Below, piece by piece: positions 12,195 through 24,350 of a DNA stretch of 64,000 nucleotides. Made by a program: the position numbers and the translations under genes. Within the stretch, counting starts at the first letter, position 1, and the number at the start of each line of letters is the position of its first letter. The stretch is taken from positions 4,746,938-4,810,937 of the forward strand of contig NC_089312.1 of assembly GCF_036669915.1 (NCBI RefSeq), in the 5' to 3' direction. Source of the stretch: Pocillopora verrucosa. Its lineage: Eukaryota > Cnidaria > Anthozoa > Scleractinia > Pocilloporidae. The notes under the pieces are model-generated. The model had not been told where the DNA came from. It did no database searches and saw nothing but the letters and a program-made list of their open reading frames with translations.

Positions 12195-12490
12195 TGAAAG
12201 GAAACTAGTAAGATACATTTGAGTTAAGGTGTACTTTCGACCTCCTCCGCAGCCAAAGACAACTCTAAATCACCATGAGACCCTTCATCTAACAACTCAG
12301 AAACCTCTTCATTTGTAAAATATTTCACCCTCACATCATCAGCGCAATTATTCTCTGGTAATGCTCCACTGCACATACATTTTACATTCCTCCTGGCGTG
12401 TGTTTTATGCTGAAAAACCCCATAATTTAATGAAAGGTCCATTGCAGCCGTTTTGCTTAATTTGGTGTGATTGCTTTACCCATGGAATAA
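12195..12490 (-). pseudogene. PRIMPOL 3'-end fragment P1
   Basis: A truncated copy of the end of the last PRIMPOL exon (true gene at 51526-52179). It reads KCMCSGALPENNCADDVRVK and ends ELSLAAEEVESTP with a terminal stop at 12224. Homology to the real gene stops abruptly at about 12490, leaving roughly the last 75 codons. No zinc-motif exon is present. It lies just upstream of the orphan FReD exon, the same relative position that P2 and PRIMPOL occupy next to their FReD neighbours. Confidence 0.8.
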
Positions 12491-12705
12491 CTAATGAAAT
12501 GTTCCAGAAACTCCCATGGTATGCAAGTCAGCACGTCTAAGCACTCTAGACATCTCTCCATAGTTATCTTTACAGGTATAGCCTAAAACACATGTTATTT
12601 ACAAAGCCATCGAATGTACGCTAAACTGTGAGTAGTTTCCCTGTCAGACACCTGTCACGTAAATATTTCCCACTGTAGGATCTTGAAGTCACGATTTAGT
12701 TTTAG

Positions 12706-12706
12706 C

Positions 12707-12738
<32 letters not shown>
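12706..12738 (+). repeat. (AAT)n tail of LINE1
   Basis: About eleven AAT/ATA units mark the 3' tail of the minus-strand LINE, directly followed by a conserved 3' UTR start (ACTTTATTTATATAGCG). Confidence 0.85.
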
Positions 12739-12739
<1 letters not shown>

Positions 12740-14980
12740 TTTATTTATATAGCGTCTATATCACTAATTGCTCTAGGCGCTTAGCAATATCACAAAATGT
12801 ATTAAAAAACACTAAAATATCTAACAAATACATATATAAGCATGGAAATTAAATAGAAATATATTTACAAATCAAAAAAGGCTTGACGAATTAAATATGT
12901 CTTTAAGTGTTTTTTGAAAGAATTCAAGGAATCGGCATTTCTTAAAGATGTGGGTATGCTGCTCCATAATTTAGGTCCTGCAATAGAAAATCTTCGATTA
13001 CCGTAAGACCTAAGCTTAGATCTTGGGACTTGAAGTAACTTATTCGAACAAGAACGCAAAGAGTAGGAGCTGGTACAAAAGCTGAGAAAATTGGATTGGT
13101 GAAAGTCCATTGATAGCCTTATATGCTAACAATAAGATTTTATAAGTAATTCGGTATTCAACAGGCAACCAATGTAAATCTATTAAAATAGAGTTATATG
13201 TTCATACTTCTTTGTGAATGTTACAGTACGCGCTGCCCTGTTCTGAACTAGCTGTGGTCGGTTTAAGAGAGCTTTAGGTAATCCATGTAGAATCGCATTA
13301 CAATAGTCCAAGTTAGTGGTCACAAAAGCATGAATAATTGCTTCAGCAGATTCACGAAATATGTTCTGATCTTATTAATATTAGTTAGATGGAAATGACA
13401 TGTTTTGCATATCTTTTTAATGTGGTCTTCCATATCAGCACTGGGATCGAGTATCACTCCAAGATTGCGAACAGAAGAGGACGGTTGAATAGTTTCACCC
13501 CTAACAAGAACGAATTCCAATGAGGGACTGGGCCGATAACGTGAACTGAGTAGAAGCAGCTCGGTTTTTTCCTCGTTTAGCTTAAGACCATTAAGAATCA
13601 TCCAATTGTTGATTTCCTGTACACATATTTCAATTCTAGATTTTACTGAGGAGAGAAGGTCATCATTCCTAATTTAAATGACACATAAAGCTGAGTGTCA
13701 TCAGCATAGAGATGGTACATAAGATTGTGTCTCTTTATGATATCAGCCACTGGTGAAGTGTACATAACATATAACCGAGGCCCAAGGACAGACCCCTGCG
13801 GTACACCACAATTAAGTTCACGTAACGAAGATCTTGAGCATTCAATTTGAACAAATTGTGTACGAGATGATCGGTAGGATGCAAACCATTTCAGTACAAA
13901 CCCTGTTATACCATAACATTGAGAAAGCCTATCCAGTAGTATTTCTTGCACCTTCACCATGACAGTTTCAGTAGAATGATGAACTTTATAGGCTGACTGA
14001 AAGTTTTAAGTAGGTTATTGTTCATCAGATAGTTGGTTAACTGGAGAGCAACACTTTTCTCAATAATCTTTGATAGCGCTTTCAAATTGGAGATAGGTCT
14101 AAAGTTCTTGAATTGTGAGAAGTCTGCATCAGGTTTCTCGAGCAGGGGTGACAATACTGCAGATTTCAAACACGTAGGCATGCAGCCATCACGAAGAGAG
14201 AGGTTGATGATTTTAGCAATAGTAGGCAGCAATAGATCTATACATTGTTTGATAATAGAGGATGGTAATGGATCTAAGACACAAGACTTCGAGAACAGTG
14301 TTGCAGTTAGTTCCCTGATGTCATCAAGCTTCATCTCTGTAAAAGTTGAAAATTTAGTCGAAGACATTGTGAGTACCTCATCAGTGACACAATCAGCAGA
14401 GTAAATAAGAGCTTTCTTTCTAACAAGGAGATCATTATGCAGTGTATCAATCTTAGTAGTGAAAAAGGTAGCAAATTCATCAGCAAGCATACGGTCGTTT
14501 TTGGAGGGTGGATAGTAGTTAACAGTTGGCTTTTGAAGTAGCTTTTGAACAGTTTTCAACAAAACTTTTTGATAACCAGAGTTTTCTTTTATAATAGGCG
14601 AATAGTACTCCGACTTGAGAGACTTAATCAGATTGATCACAACGTTACATTGATGTACATAACGTACGCGGTCAGCAGGGAGTCTTGATGCTCGCCATTT
14701 ACGTTCAAGATGTCTTCGTTTCCGCTTCTCAGACTGTGTACCAGGGCGCAGATGAACGGACAGTGACAACTCGTTCTTTCACAGGAGCACGCTTGTCCAG
14801 TAGTGATCGTAAGACTTCATCATAATTATTCACAACTACATGGAGATCATCTTGATATTGAAGAAGAACAGAACTTTCAATATCACTTCGGAAAGAATTC
14901 ATATCAATACGGCGTAGATTTCGAGAAGAGACAACCTTCTTTACAAATCTGGGCTTTTCTAAGTGTAGAGTTGAATGAAC

Positions 14981-15385
14981 GGTATCCAGTCACCTCGCCA
15001 CCAAGCAGACTCGCCACCAGCGAACTCGCCACCAAGGAACGATCTCGCCACCAACGTACTCGCCACCAAGCGAAGTCTTCTCGCCACCAACCACCAATAA
15101 AGAGATTAGTCGAGGACAGTCTGTACTCAAACTTTATAAACGTATGTTGTCGAAAGCACGTTCATAATTTAAATACAGACAAGCGCACAAACGTATCGGC
15201 CGATTTGAATTGTGCTCGTTCGAACATCCTACTCTCCTCGACTACTTTATTCTAGTTTATCTCTTTATTGGTGGTTGGTGGCGAGAAGACTTCGTTTGGT
15301 GGCGAGTACGTTGGTGGCGAGATTGTTCCTTGGCCGGCGAGTTCGCTGGTGGCGAGTCTGCTTGGTGGCGAGGTGACCGGTAACC
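14981..15385. mobile_element. 405-bp foldback DNA element with 8-bp TSD inside LINE1
   Basis: The element begins GGTATCCAGTCACCTCG and ends CGAGGTGACCGGTAACC, with inverted arms of about 130 bp (14981-15114 and 15254-15385). The arms consist of a repeated CTCGCCACCA word roughly every 18 bp. The target duplication GAATGAAC is perfect at 14973-14980 and 15386-15393. A second, inner inverted repeat (TAGTCGAGGA / TCCTCGACTA) flanks the unique centre. It carries no transposase. The 8-bp TSD fits hAT, P or Merlin superfamilies. The GG terminus is more like Merlin, but this is not decisive. Confidence 0.9.
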
Positions 15386-16700
15386 GAATGAACAGCCAAG
15401 TGATCAGGGATGACAGGATCAGTTGTTTTAACGTCGTTAACAAAATGATCCATTGCATTAGATATTACTAAATCAAGAGTGTGTCCGTTAGCATGTGTTT
15501 TCTCTCCGACATGCTGTACGAGATCAAAGGAGTCCAGAAAGTCCAGAAATTGTCTAGCGGTAGCATCATTGGAATTTTCGACATGGATATTAAAGTCACC
15601 AACAATTAACAATCGCTTATGTCGTAAATCGGCAGTAATATGTTCCAAAAGCTTAGAAAATTCCTCTAAGAACAACGATGTTGACGAGCCAGGAGGTCGA
15701 TAGACAAGCAGAATTTTTACATGGCGCATCATGCGCAGGTGAAAAATCCATTAATTCAAAAGAGTGATATTCATCTGTGAGAGAGGTGTTTAAACGAATG
15801 CTGTTCTAAAATATTATTCCAACTCCACCGCCAGCAGAATAAGATCTCGGTATATGTATCAATCTATATCCCGTAGGACACAAGGTGCCAATTTCCACAG
15901 AGTCATTAGTACCAGGACGAAGCCATGTCTCAGTCATCGCGAGTATATCGATATCATTGTCAACAACAAAGTCTTTCACTGCCATGGCTTTGTTTCTAAT
16001 TGATCTAGTGTTAAGTAAACAAAAATGTAGATTCTTTGAAGTACAACACAGAGGCGGCGAGAAACATGGTTTTTGTGGTACAGTGATCAGGTTAGCAGAA
16101 TTAGCATATTTAAAACGATATGGATGGTTAAACTGCATGTGATGTGAGGTGTTAACCGTTGACCGCCAAGATTTCCTAACGACCGAATAGATTGAAAAAT
16201 AGACCCAGAGCGTCGATAACCTCCCCGATTACCACGTTTTCTCAGGATGCAAAGGCTCTGAAGACGATTAAACATAGTGGGTGCAATATACGAGCTTACT
16301 AGCTTCCTAAGTGATCGTAGTTCCATCCGGCCGTAAACGATGCGAGACAACGAGGTTGATGAACGAGTCGAAGAAAAACTTAACTTTTGCGATAATTCGA
16401 TATCTCCTGGATTGCTTTCAACGTCGACACAGATAGATCCTGTGGAAAGTCCAAATCAGGCGTTTGGAGATGTAGAATTCCATATTTCATCCAAATTGAA
16501 CTTTCGCGGCGTATTCTTGTCGAAGTAGTAAACTCGGTCAATTTAAATTTAACAACCTTGAAACAGAGCTCATCTTATTTGTAGAATAATTCAGAGCCGT
16601 CCAGGTCGAAATCATAGCCAGTTATAAGGTATTGACCTTGGAGATCTTTCCAGTAGAATAAAGACGAAACTTATTGGCAAGGAAAGCCAAAATCAAATAA

Positions 16701-17432
16701 TGTAGCATAGGAACTCTTTACGGATCTTCTCAGTTGTAAGAAAAGCTTCTTGCCTATGTACTGCCTGGTTATAGATGCTAACGTCTTCAATTTTAGTTTA
16801 TTCGTTTATTTCTTTTTTACCTTTCAGTTCAGGCTCCCATTTGAATTCCGCTTCCTATGGAACAGTTCAGCAGACAATTCTGAATTGAAACATGCAGTAA
16901 CAATTTTCACACATAAAGCTGGGGATAGTTTTTTGATAAAATATTACTGCCAATTTTTTTGTTTGGATGTTAATAAACGTTTAGGAATTTGACATCTTAA
17001 GAAATACTATGTTAAACCCGTTAGTTAGTCATGAAAAACGTGTTTTTAACCAAAAGAATAACTACGTCTTGTTACGCGAAGGGCACCTGTACTGAGGTCG
17101 GCCCATGTGAAGTGGTCGCCTACGGAAGAATGGAATCATAAGATAGAAACAAACCAATAGCGCTAAAATAAGTCAAGGTGGGCTGCAAGCGGTGCCTGCA
17201 ACAATGAGATGAAAAATTTAGTGGATGGAAGAGTGGTGAGATAATTAACTAAGTGTTAGGTTAACTGCGTTTCGCTATCGTTACCAGCGATATATACTTA
17301 AAAATAAACTGACCCCGAGTTTTCCAATATCATGAGCTTCTCTTGGTGTTTTTACATAAGGATTTTTATCTGGCACAATTTGATTTAAGTGTTCCATGAA
17401 CGAGTTTTCTCTGAGGTGCTATCTTCACTTAC
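16701..17432. other. Module junction and S2 intron
   Basis: Positions 16855-17070 match 29712-29935 (S3 module). Positions 17070-17250 match 5095-5280 and 30045-30230, the region downstream of the sialin-like first exon. A short conserved stretch (ACCACTTCACATGGGCCGACC on the minus strand) might be a ruined second exon, but its phase does not fit. No gene is called. Confidence 0.45.
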
Positions 17433-17588
17433 CCTGCAGATTATTGCTCCATACATCACAGCCGTGTGGTTATTGACCATCGTACCAATAGCGACATTCA
17501 AATTTACTCTCAACCCAGACATAACAAAGACTTTAATGAAAATCATTCCAGACAGAACGTAACGCTTGGGAAGAGCATTAACAGCCAT
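17433..17588 (-). pseudogene. Sialin-like first exon, copy S2
   Basis: A 156-nt exon from ATG at 17588 to a good donor (CAGG/GTAAGTG) at 17433/17432. It encodes 52 residues beginning MAVNALPKRYVLSG and including GLRVNLNVAIGTMVNNHT, the N-terminus and TM1 of an SLC17 (sialin-type) transporter. The exon itself is open, but the TM2-TM4 exon present in S1 is missing here: the LINE1 region stands in its place. A functional transporter is therefore not possible from this copy alone. Confidence 0.65.
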
Positions 17589-17842
17589 TTTACGTTAGAA
17601 AAACATTAAGTAATCTTCGATAAACAGGGACGAAAATATTAAAAAAAGCAGAAGGGATCCTCCTCTTTCGAATTGGTAACAGATTTAAGATTTACACGTC
17701 TTTATTGATCTGTTGGCCATAATTTAGCTTAGCACTATCTTAGCACTAAAGGGAGTTCACGGTTTCAGCAAATGTCTCGTGGTCCAAACATCTTTCTCCA
17801 TGGTTATTTTCTATAAGTTCATGTTGAAATGTAGCAGACACT

Positions 17843-18490
17843 TAAAATTATATTTTGAGGTAATTATTTATTGAAAGACGAAGTAAAGAAAAGAAAGATG
17901 ACAGGTTTTCAATCGAGTTATGTGTGACGTACCTAAGAAAAGGTAAAATACAAGCTAATTGCAGCAGGAGCAGGTCTCAGCAGCAGGTCTCTTTTCATTG
18001 AGTTGAAGGGAGATATTTTGCAAGGCTCGCTAATGTGCGTCTGCAAGCCAGGCTAAGTAACAAAGTAACTTAACCATCAGACAATCTTTGAGACATTAAA
18101 ACGTTTAATTAAAATTAAGCTCATCATCAATATCTATGAAAGTCTTAACTGACGAAATTAGTAACGTTTTCACAATACGAATGAAAAGTGCTTTTCTCTC
18201 ACTGAGGGAGTGACATATATTCAAAGACAGAAAAAGTGCTTTATATACGTAGCTATATAACTATCAATAAATCTAAAATTATATTTTGAGGTAATTATTT
18301 ATTGAAAGACGCAGTAAAGAAAAGAAAGATGACAGATCTTGAGTTATGTGTGAGGTACCAGAGGAAAGATGAAACGGGAGCTTTAAGCAGGTCTCTTTTC
18401 ATCGAGTTGACGGGAAATATTTTGCAAGGCTCTGCTGATGTTTATTTTAAGTGCATCTGCAAGCCAGCGTCAGTAACGAAATAAATTCTC
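17843..18490. repeat. Local direct repeat in FReD3 3' flank
   Basis: Positions 17843-18060 and 18268-18490 are imperfect direct repeats (shared start AAAATTATATTTTGAGGTAA), about 425 bp apart. Other modules have a single copy. The second copy keeps the minus-strand AATAAA of the putative 3' UTR (about 18440); the first has lost it. Confidence 0.7.
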
Positions 18491-18493
18491 CAT

Positions 18494-18692
18494 TAGCAGG
18501 TAATTTAGTGTTAACAACTGGGTTGAAAACGTAAATTAGCCACCGTAAAGGGTAAAAAAGCTGACGTTTCGAGCGTTAGCCCTTCGTCAGAGCGATTGAC
18601 GAAGGGCTAACGCTCGAAACGTCAGCTTTTTTACCCTTTACGGTGGCTAATTTACGTTTTCAACCCAGTTGTTAACACTAAATTACCTGCTA
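18494..18692. repeat. 96-bp perfect palindrome (foldback element)
   Basis: Left arm 18494-18589 and right arm 18597-18692 are exact reverse complements, separated by 7 nt (GAGCGAT). The arms begin TAGCAGGTAATTTAGTG. The right side continues for about 55 bp (TACTCTCCCACCGACG onward), which is also seen in the degraded copy at 43518-43710. It replaced about 250 bp of the FReD3 3' flank relative to the other modules and lies about 210 bp past the FReD3 stop. Confidence 0.92.
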
Positions 18693-18694
18693 TA

Positions 18695-18739
<45 letters not shown>

Positions 18740-18903
18740 TTTACGCGCCATCTGCCAACAAAATGCCGCATTAACCGAACTTGTATATTACAATCATCAC
18801 AAATTAAAAATAATTATATATCTAAGCTTAACAGATATCTTCAATTCTTAATTAGAAGCTACAGTTTGCTGTCGGCTAGAAAACGCAACTACCACAAATG
18901 AAA

Positions 18904-21900
18904 TCATGCTGGTCGAATTTTGATCTCGGTGTGTTTTAAAGAATAAGCTTGTCCTCGAAATGACTGCCATGTAATGCCTTGTGCGTAACCTTCACCTTTG
19001 TACAAACCGTTTGGATTGGCGTTGTGGCAGGTATTATACCACCAGCCACCTTTAAAGTCTAACGCACAGTTTCCGCTGTTGTTAACGTCGTTGTCTTTGT
19101 CTTTGGTTGTAAACCTCATGTTTCTAGGATATCAAATACATTTCGTAAGAAACAGAGAAAAGGCGAGGAAGCAATGCTTCTAGCAACATATCATAGTCAA
19201 TAAAGTGCAACCGGCAACACATGGTGGGAAATATCCAAGGAGCACTAATTGTCAGCAGTGTTCATAAAAAGATTTCCCTATCAGGAAGGTTCGAGAAAAT
19301 GGAACGGTGAGCAACGTACACTTGTTTGTTTTAGTTAATAGTGCAGCAAACAGGAATTTGATGTCATCTTGTTGAAAGGAACAATCCTAGTTAGCAATAA
19401 ACTGGAAGTTGAAATATCTGATCGGCGATGATGCACTTCAGTTTAGATTTCTCATATGTAGAAAAATGCTGATCAGCTTAAGTGTAGGGGATCCTTCATC
19501 GACTTCCGGCAATCCTCAACGAATTTCCAAATTCTCAGGCAGAGCTTTACCCTTACATTACAAGTCACTCTCAGAGCAAAGTACAAAAAACTGCGATAAG
19601 ACATACTTGATAGGCTTCGTGTACGAAAGCAGTGAGTCACCTGCGGAGCCTCGGTATCCATCGATTGTCACCCGATAATTATCGCTTTCGTCGGCCACAG
19701 CGAAAGTCGTGTACTCGGCAAATCGTCGGTCGCCTTCGTAATCCTCCATATCGATTCGAAACACCATGCTAGCAGATGCAGTCAGTCGGTGAAGATAACC
19801 GTTTCCGAGCCAAAACTCGCCTTTCAGATTTCCAAAGCCTTTTTTGTATGATTCCCAGTCGACATAAAAGTCAACGGAGCCATCCACACGCCTTTGAAAG
19901 GTGGTCCATCCTCCGCCACCAGTTTTCATGTCACACAGCACTTGAAAAGGTTCTTCTTCATCAGGGTAAACCCAATACACACCGTCAGTTGTGGAACCAT
20001 TTTGATAATAGTCAAGACAGTTCTTAGGGCAATCTAGAAATTTAAAAAAAAAAACGCAAACGTAAAACGCTTTGACAATCACAGAAAAAAATTACATATT
20101 CTCGCTCTCTCTCCCTCTCTAAATGTTTTTGTAGTGGATGTCGCATCTTTGATCTTTCGTTACCTTGCCTCATCTGGTGCTTATCTACAGTAAACAGCGA
20201 CAGTAAAACGCTTTGACAGTAACAAAAACTATATATTCTATCTGTCTCTCTCTGTCTAAATGTTTTTGTTGTGGATGTTACATCCTTGATCTTTCGTAAC
20301 CTTGCCGCATTTGGTACTAATCTACCCGTTTCATCTGTTCGAGGCATTTTCCGAGGGATAAATATTTCCCTCTCGTAGAGTTGTTTTTTTGTCTTTCCTT
20401 GAGCGGATTTCCACTTACCTCTAATACACTTACAAAAATGAGTGTTTGATTTGTAGTCAACAACACAAGTTTCATTCTCCTTGCAAGGATCATATTCCTC
20501 GCAGGTGCTCTAAAAATTTAAGAAAGAAAATCAGTATACAAAAAGATTTCAATAGGATGATGGCAGACTTTTTCGTTTAAGGAGGCTCCATAGCGTTTTT
20601 TGACCGATCAAGATCTGGGTGCAAATGTAGCGCGAGTGTCATTAAACATGGCGGCTCGATACGATCGCACAATCGTTATCTGAAAAAGTGTGTTAAAAAC
20701 AGTTACTCAGTATTTATGTAGTGGAGTCTAGGTTTTCCAGAAACTGCACCAGTAAAATTTATACGTACTGTTTTGCGACAAAGAAAATAGAGATCTTTCG
20801 AGCAAGATTTATCGCGTTTCCTTTGGTAGATTTTCCTAACATTTGCTGGACCGTTAGCAAATTGTGCCCTACCTAGTGCCTGTTGATTAAAATGAATTAT
20901 TTAGACCAAGCTTGAGATAGAGGAAGAAAGCACAAATTGCAAATATCGAGGAAACTGCCTTTGTAACCTTTATTTTATTTCGGCTTTTAAATGATCGGCA
21001 GAACAATTTTCAAAAATTAGGAAAATTTTGAGATAGTTCACCGAAGCAAATTGAAGAAAATCAAAGGCAAAGCCAAATTATCACTCCCTTCGTGGAGTCT
21101 TAGCTAAATAAAGAAAATCATTCTGATAATATCTACTAGAGCAAACGATAGTCCGAGCCTTTCTCATCGCCCTTTGAATGGCTTTTAGCGACCTAAAAAA
21201 GCGAAAACATAAAAGTTTTCTAGAAAAACAATACGCTGGTGCACAAGCCAAGATCAAGCAAAAACCCTATAGCCAAAATCTTACTGCCTCTTACTGCCTC
21301 TCGTCGGTTATGTATTAAATTTTAAAAGAAAGAAACTCATAACATAAACAGTTTTTGTTTGGAATAGTGCTAAAACGAAATCATCCCGCTTTATTCTGCT
21401 TTTAGTATGTTGGCTTCTTCTGTGTTATTTCTTACTACATTTCATTAACCTTAAGTCTTTAAATGAAATTTGTATTAGATTATGTTTCATTTTAAGGTAG
21501 ATTCGTTTCACGAAAGGGTGCCCTAGTGAGGAGTTCTCGTTCCTTCTGTAGGCGAGAACCTCTGCGGTCTTCATAACAGGTGCATCTCGGCACCGATAAC
21601 TCTAGAAAGATATTGTATTCTTTGGAATCAGTTGACTCAATTGAGACGTGAAAAAACTTGCTTAATATGACCGAGTTGTTTACAAAGGCTGATAAGACCT
21701 CGTAGATACAAAAATAAATCAAAAGTCTAGAGTTTCAAGTGTTTTATCGTGTTGTAATCATTTCAACTTCTCAAGCTTTCTGAGCCCAGCATGTGTCATC
21801 AAGACCAGTAATTACTTACTCACAATGAAAGGTAATCAGTACCAAAATCTCTGCATCATCTAAGAGTTCCTATTCATTTATTCACGAAATAGAACGGTCC

Positions 21901-22373
21901 TAGTTTATAAAGAATGCATACTTATTAAATTCTTGAAACAACCAGACTGACTGTAATGAGAATCGCAGCATCCTGTTTGAGATGAATTCAGACGAAAAGA
22001 AAACACACTTTCACGAACTGAGGACATTCGAGTTCATCAGTTTTGTTACCTGTATTCCTCTATATAATGCTCCATCCTCTTTTGTAAAATTCACCTGACT
22101 CGCAAATCGGTCCGAGCCACTTAGCTGACATCTACTTGTCTCCTTGTCATGGATGGGAAGGAAGTTGTATGACAAACATCGATCTTCAGAGACACATTCA
22201 AACTGACAAGATATTTCAGATGCTACTTCAAAGTCTCTGAGGACACTCCCGTTGAGTTTTTGATCGTTTATCGCCTTTGCGAAATTAGCAGATTTAAAAT
22301 CTGGCTCCGAAAAACGATTTGAAGCTTCTGCGAGGCCCATAAGTGCAAACATCAATAGGGCCTGTAGGTACAT
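18904..22373 (-). CDS. FReD3: secreted PAN-EGF-fibrinogen domain lectin
   Basis: Four in-phase exons: 22373-22050 (324 nt), 20509-20419 (91), 20033-19607 (427), 19123-18904 (220); 1062 nt, 353 residues. Exon 1 is a type-A signal peptide plus PAN domain nearly identical to FReD2 (SCQFECV here). The EGF exon has all expected cysteines (ending FCKCIR). The fibrinogen domain keeps [27 protein letters not shown] and [15 protein letters not shown]. Exon 3 ends AA/GTATGT rather than AG/GTATGT, changing the junction residue to Lys. Likely role: extracellular lectin binding acetylated or microbial glycans, by family inference. The predicted 3' UTR contains the 96-bp palindrome. An AT-rich inverted-repeat element sits about 600 bp upstream of the ATG. 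Confidence 0.9.
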
Positions 22374-22960
22374 GTTTCTTTTTTCCTATGCTGACCTCGA
22401 CTAAGATCGCACTCGCTGAATCAGCAATGTGGTGAATCTAAACTAATCAAATTAAACTAATTAAAACTACCCCGATTCATAATAAATGACCTCATTCGAG
22501 GTGAAACAAAGAGGTGCCATTGCTACGATTTTTACAACATTTAACCATTAACTTCCCAATAAATATGCATGTTTTACGTCCTTCAAAATAATAATCGTCA
22601 TTTGCAGCAACACGATTGTTAAATTGGTTATTCTCTTGGCATCTAATCATACAACTGCATTAGTATTACGTTAGGCAATGACCTTGCAGGTAAGCTGCAA
22701 TTTTAGCAATAGCAGAGAAGCCTAAAATGATTAGGTTACGACGGGAATCGAGCTGTTGCCTCTCGAATATTTGAGAGCCTTAACTGAGACTACGAGTTTT
22801 GGCCGGGAGTGGCACTAGTCCCTCGTAGTCGTCATCGGCCATGGCGAATCCTTTACTTCAGATAAACATGATGTAACACACGAGAGTGTAGCTTTTTCAG
22901 AATGAGGAGAACACTTCACAGAGACGTCAGACACTTCACAGACACCTTCTTTGCAATATA
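22374..22960. other. Upstream region of FReD3
   Basis: It is homologous to 10449-10980 upstream of FReD2 with scattered indels. The conserved leader immediately before the ATG reads AGGAAAAAAGAAAC on the minus strand in both. No further exon is seen. Confidence 0.5.
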
Positions 22961-22964
22961 ATTT

Positions 22965-23815
22965 CATTCGTTGAAAAATATTGTTCGCTGAAAAATCTTG
23001 GTTTATTCGATACAAAATATTTTTATTCGATAACAAATACTTTCATTCGATAAAAAATATCGTCATTCGATAAAAAAAATTTTATTCCATAAAAAAATAT
23101 CTTCCTTCGATTAAATTATTATTCGGTAAAATCACATGGTTAGCTTAGCCCTGGTCGCTGAGCTAGAAAGCCTTCGTTTTTCTGCTACTTTAGGAAGCAC
23201 GAGCCAACGACTGAACTTGCAAGTTGGTCAGGTAGTGAACCGTGCGAGGGACATACTGCGGAACAACGGCTCCACATTTAGCCGCAATGCTTCCACATCA
23301 TTCCGAGCTGAGTCAACATTACTTGGTTCATTTCCCAAAATACCTCGACTGGCAGGGGCCTCACGTCATAGAAATGTTCTGCCAAAAGAGGTTTGTAAAA
23401 CATGCAGTTGTACACATGGAAAAAACTCTGTCTTCAAATGAAAACCCTTTGACCCACGATGAGATAATCTGTTTGGCTGAAGTCGATTTCCTCTCAGATG
23501 ACGATGAACAACAGAAGCAGCAAAATATATTGGTCATCACTAAGCTTACCATGTGATTTTATCGCATAAAAACTTTTTCATCGAATGAAGATCTATTTTT
23601 ATCGAATACAAATATTTTTTTATGGAATGAAAGTTAAATAAATCAAGGTTCTTTAAAAAACAATTTTTTTAACGAATGAAATTTTATTTTGTCAAATAAA
23701 AATATGTTTTATCAAATAGAAATATATCTTATCGAACGAAAATATATTTCGTCTAGTAAAAATATTTTTATCCAATAAAATTACATTTTTACTACATTTT
23801 GCTCCATTTCGGCAA
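22965..23815. mobile_element. Inverted-repeat element with ~20-bp AT-rich subrepeats
   Basis: The left arm (22965-23135) is built of ATTCGATAAAAAATAT-like units. The right arm (23541-23815) holds the reverse-complement type (TTTTTATCGAATGAA). The inner edges are mirrored (ATCACATGG / CCATGTGAT). The 405-bp centre is open on the plus strand in two overlapping frames (23136-23441 and 23242-23556); the second reads LVHFPKYLDWQG and ends in an acidic-Gln stretch (LSDDDEQQKQQ). I do not recognise the protein. A right-arm-only copy lies at 40907-41210. It is probably a non-autonomous DNA transposon, or one with a reduced coding centre. Confidence 0.6.
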
Positions 23816-24132
23816 CCATGGTAGACGAAAGAAATATGAAGACATATAATTCTTTTTTCATCCTGTTGAGGTATTTTAGTGAAAATGGTGTTATTAATAA
23901 TATTTAATAATATTAATATTATTATTATATTAATGTTATTTCTTGTATTCAGTAACTTCTTCCCCACCTTGCAATTATTTTTCGTTCAGTTGTATAATTA
24001 CCTAGAAGGTTCTTTATTCTTCCTTGTATCACTGCTTCTGTGTGAGTGCCAGATAGAACGTGTCACGCGAAATAATTTACTGTATGAAAAAACCTGGACA
24101 TATTGCGAACCAACATAATAACCAGCTACAAG

Positions 24133-24350
24133 TTGGCTCGTTAACTCAGTTGGTAGAGCACTGCACCGGTATCGCAGAGGTCATGTGTTTAGTTTTTATT
24201 GGTACGATTTTTCCATTATTGCTTGAGTAGGACTCAGTATCGCGAAGATCGCTTTCATATTCATCACATCTTATTACTAAAAACTACAATAACGTAAAAT
24301 AATTCATACTTTAAGTCTTTAAAATCACACGTAACCAACAAACGTTATGC
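24133..24350 (+). mobile_element. tRNA-derived SINE, copy 1
   Basis: A tRNA-like head (GTTAACTCAGTTGGTAGAGC, then GGTATCGCAGAGGTCATGTG) is followed by a body ending in the conserved GCGAAGATCGCTTTCA. The B box is damaged (TGTTTAGTTTT). The same SINE with a similar downstream flank occurs at 50808-51020, so it was carried along with the PRIMPOL 3' duplication. Confidence 0.7.

Larger units (their letters stand above)
12706..16700 (-). mobile_element. LINE1: CR1/L2-like non-LTR retrotransposon, decayed
   Basis: On the minus strand an endonuclease domain (about 16138-15386 and 14972-14760) shows LLNTRSIRNKA, DILAMTETWL, LLIVGDFNIHV and IPDHLAVHS. A reverse transcriptase (about 14769-13320) shows FRPISNLKALSKIIEK, NCGVPQGSVLGP and the catalytic [11 protein letters not shown]. 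The C-terminal ORF end (13110-12865) has FSIAGPKLWSSIP. The 3' UTR ends in a TTATT-type trinucleotide tail at 12706-12738, typical of L2/CR1 elements. Several frameshifts separate the RT pieces (for example near 13960 and 13640), and a 405-bp foldback element splits the endonuclease. The 5' end is not sharp: coding-like sequence extends to about 16350 and homology to the neighbouring S3 module resumes only at about 16855. Confidence 0.88.

Noticed and set aside
14803-15458. Open frames rich in SPPS/TRHQ-like repeats around 15 kb
   Set aside because: They are translations of the foldback arms (iterated CTCGCCACCA) fused to LINE sequence, not a protein gene.
23692-24118. AT-rich open frames around 23.7-24.1 kb
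   Set aside because: The composition is almost entirely Ile, Asn, Phe and Leu from AT-rich repeat arms, with no coding signal.
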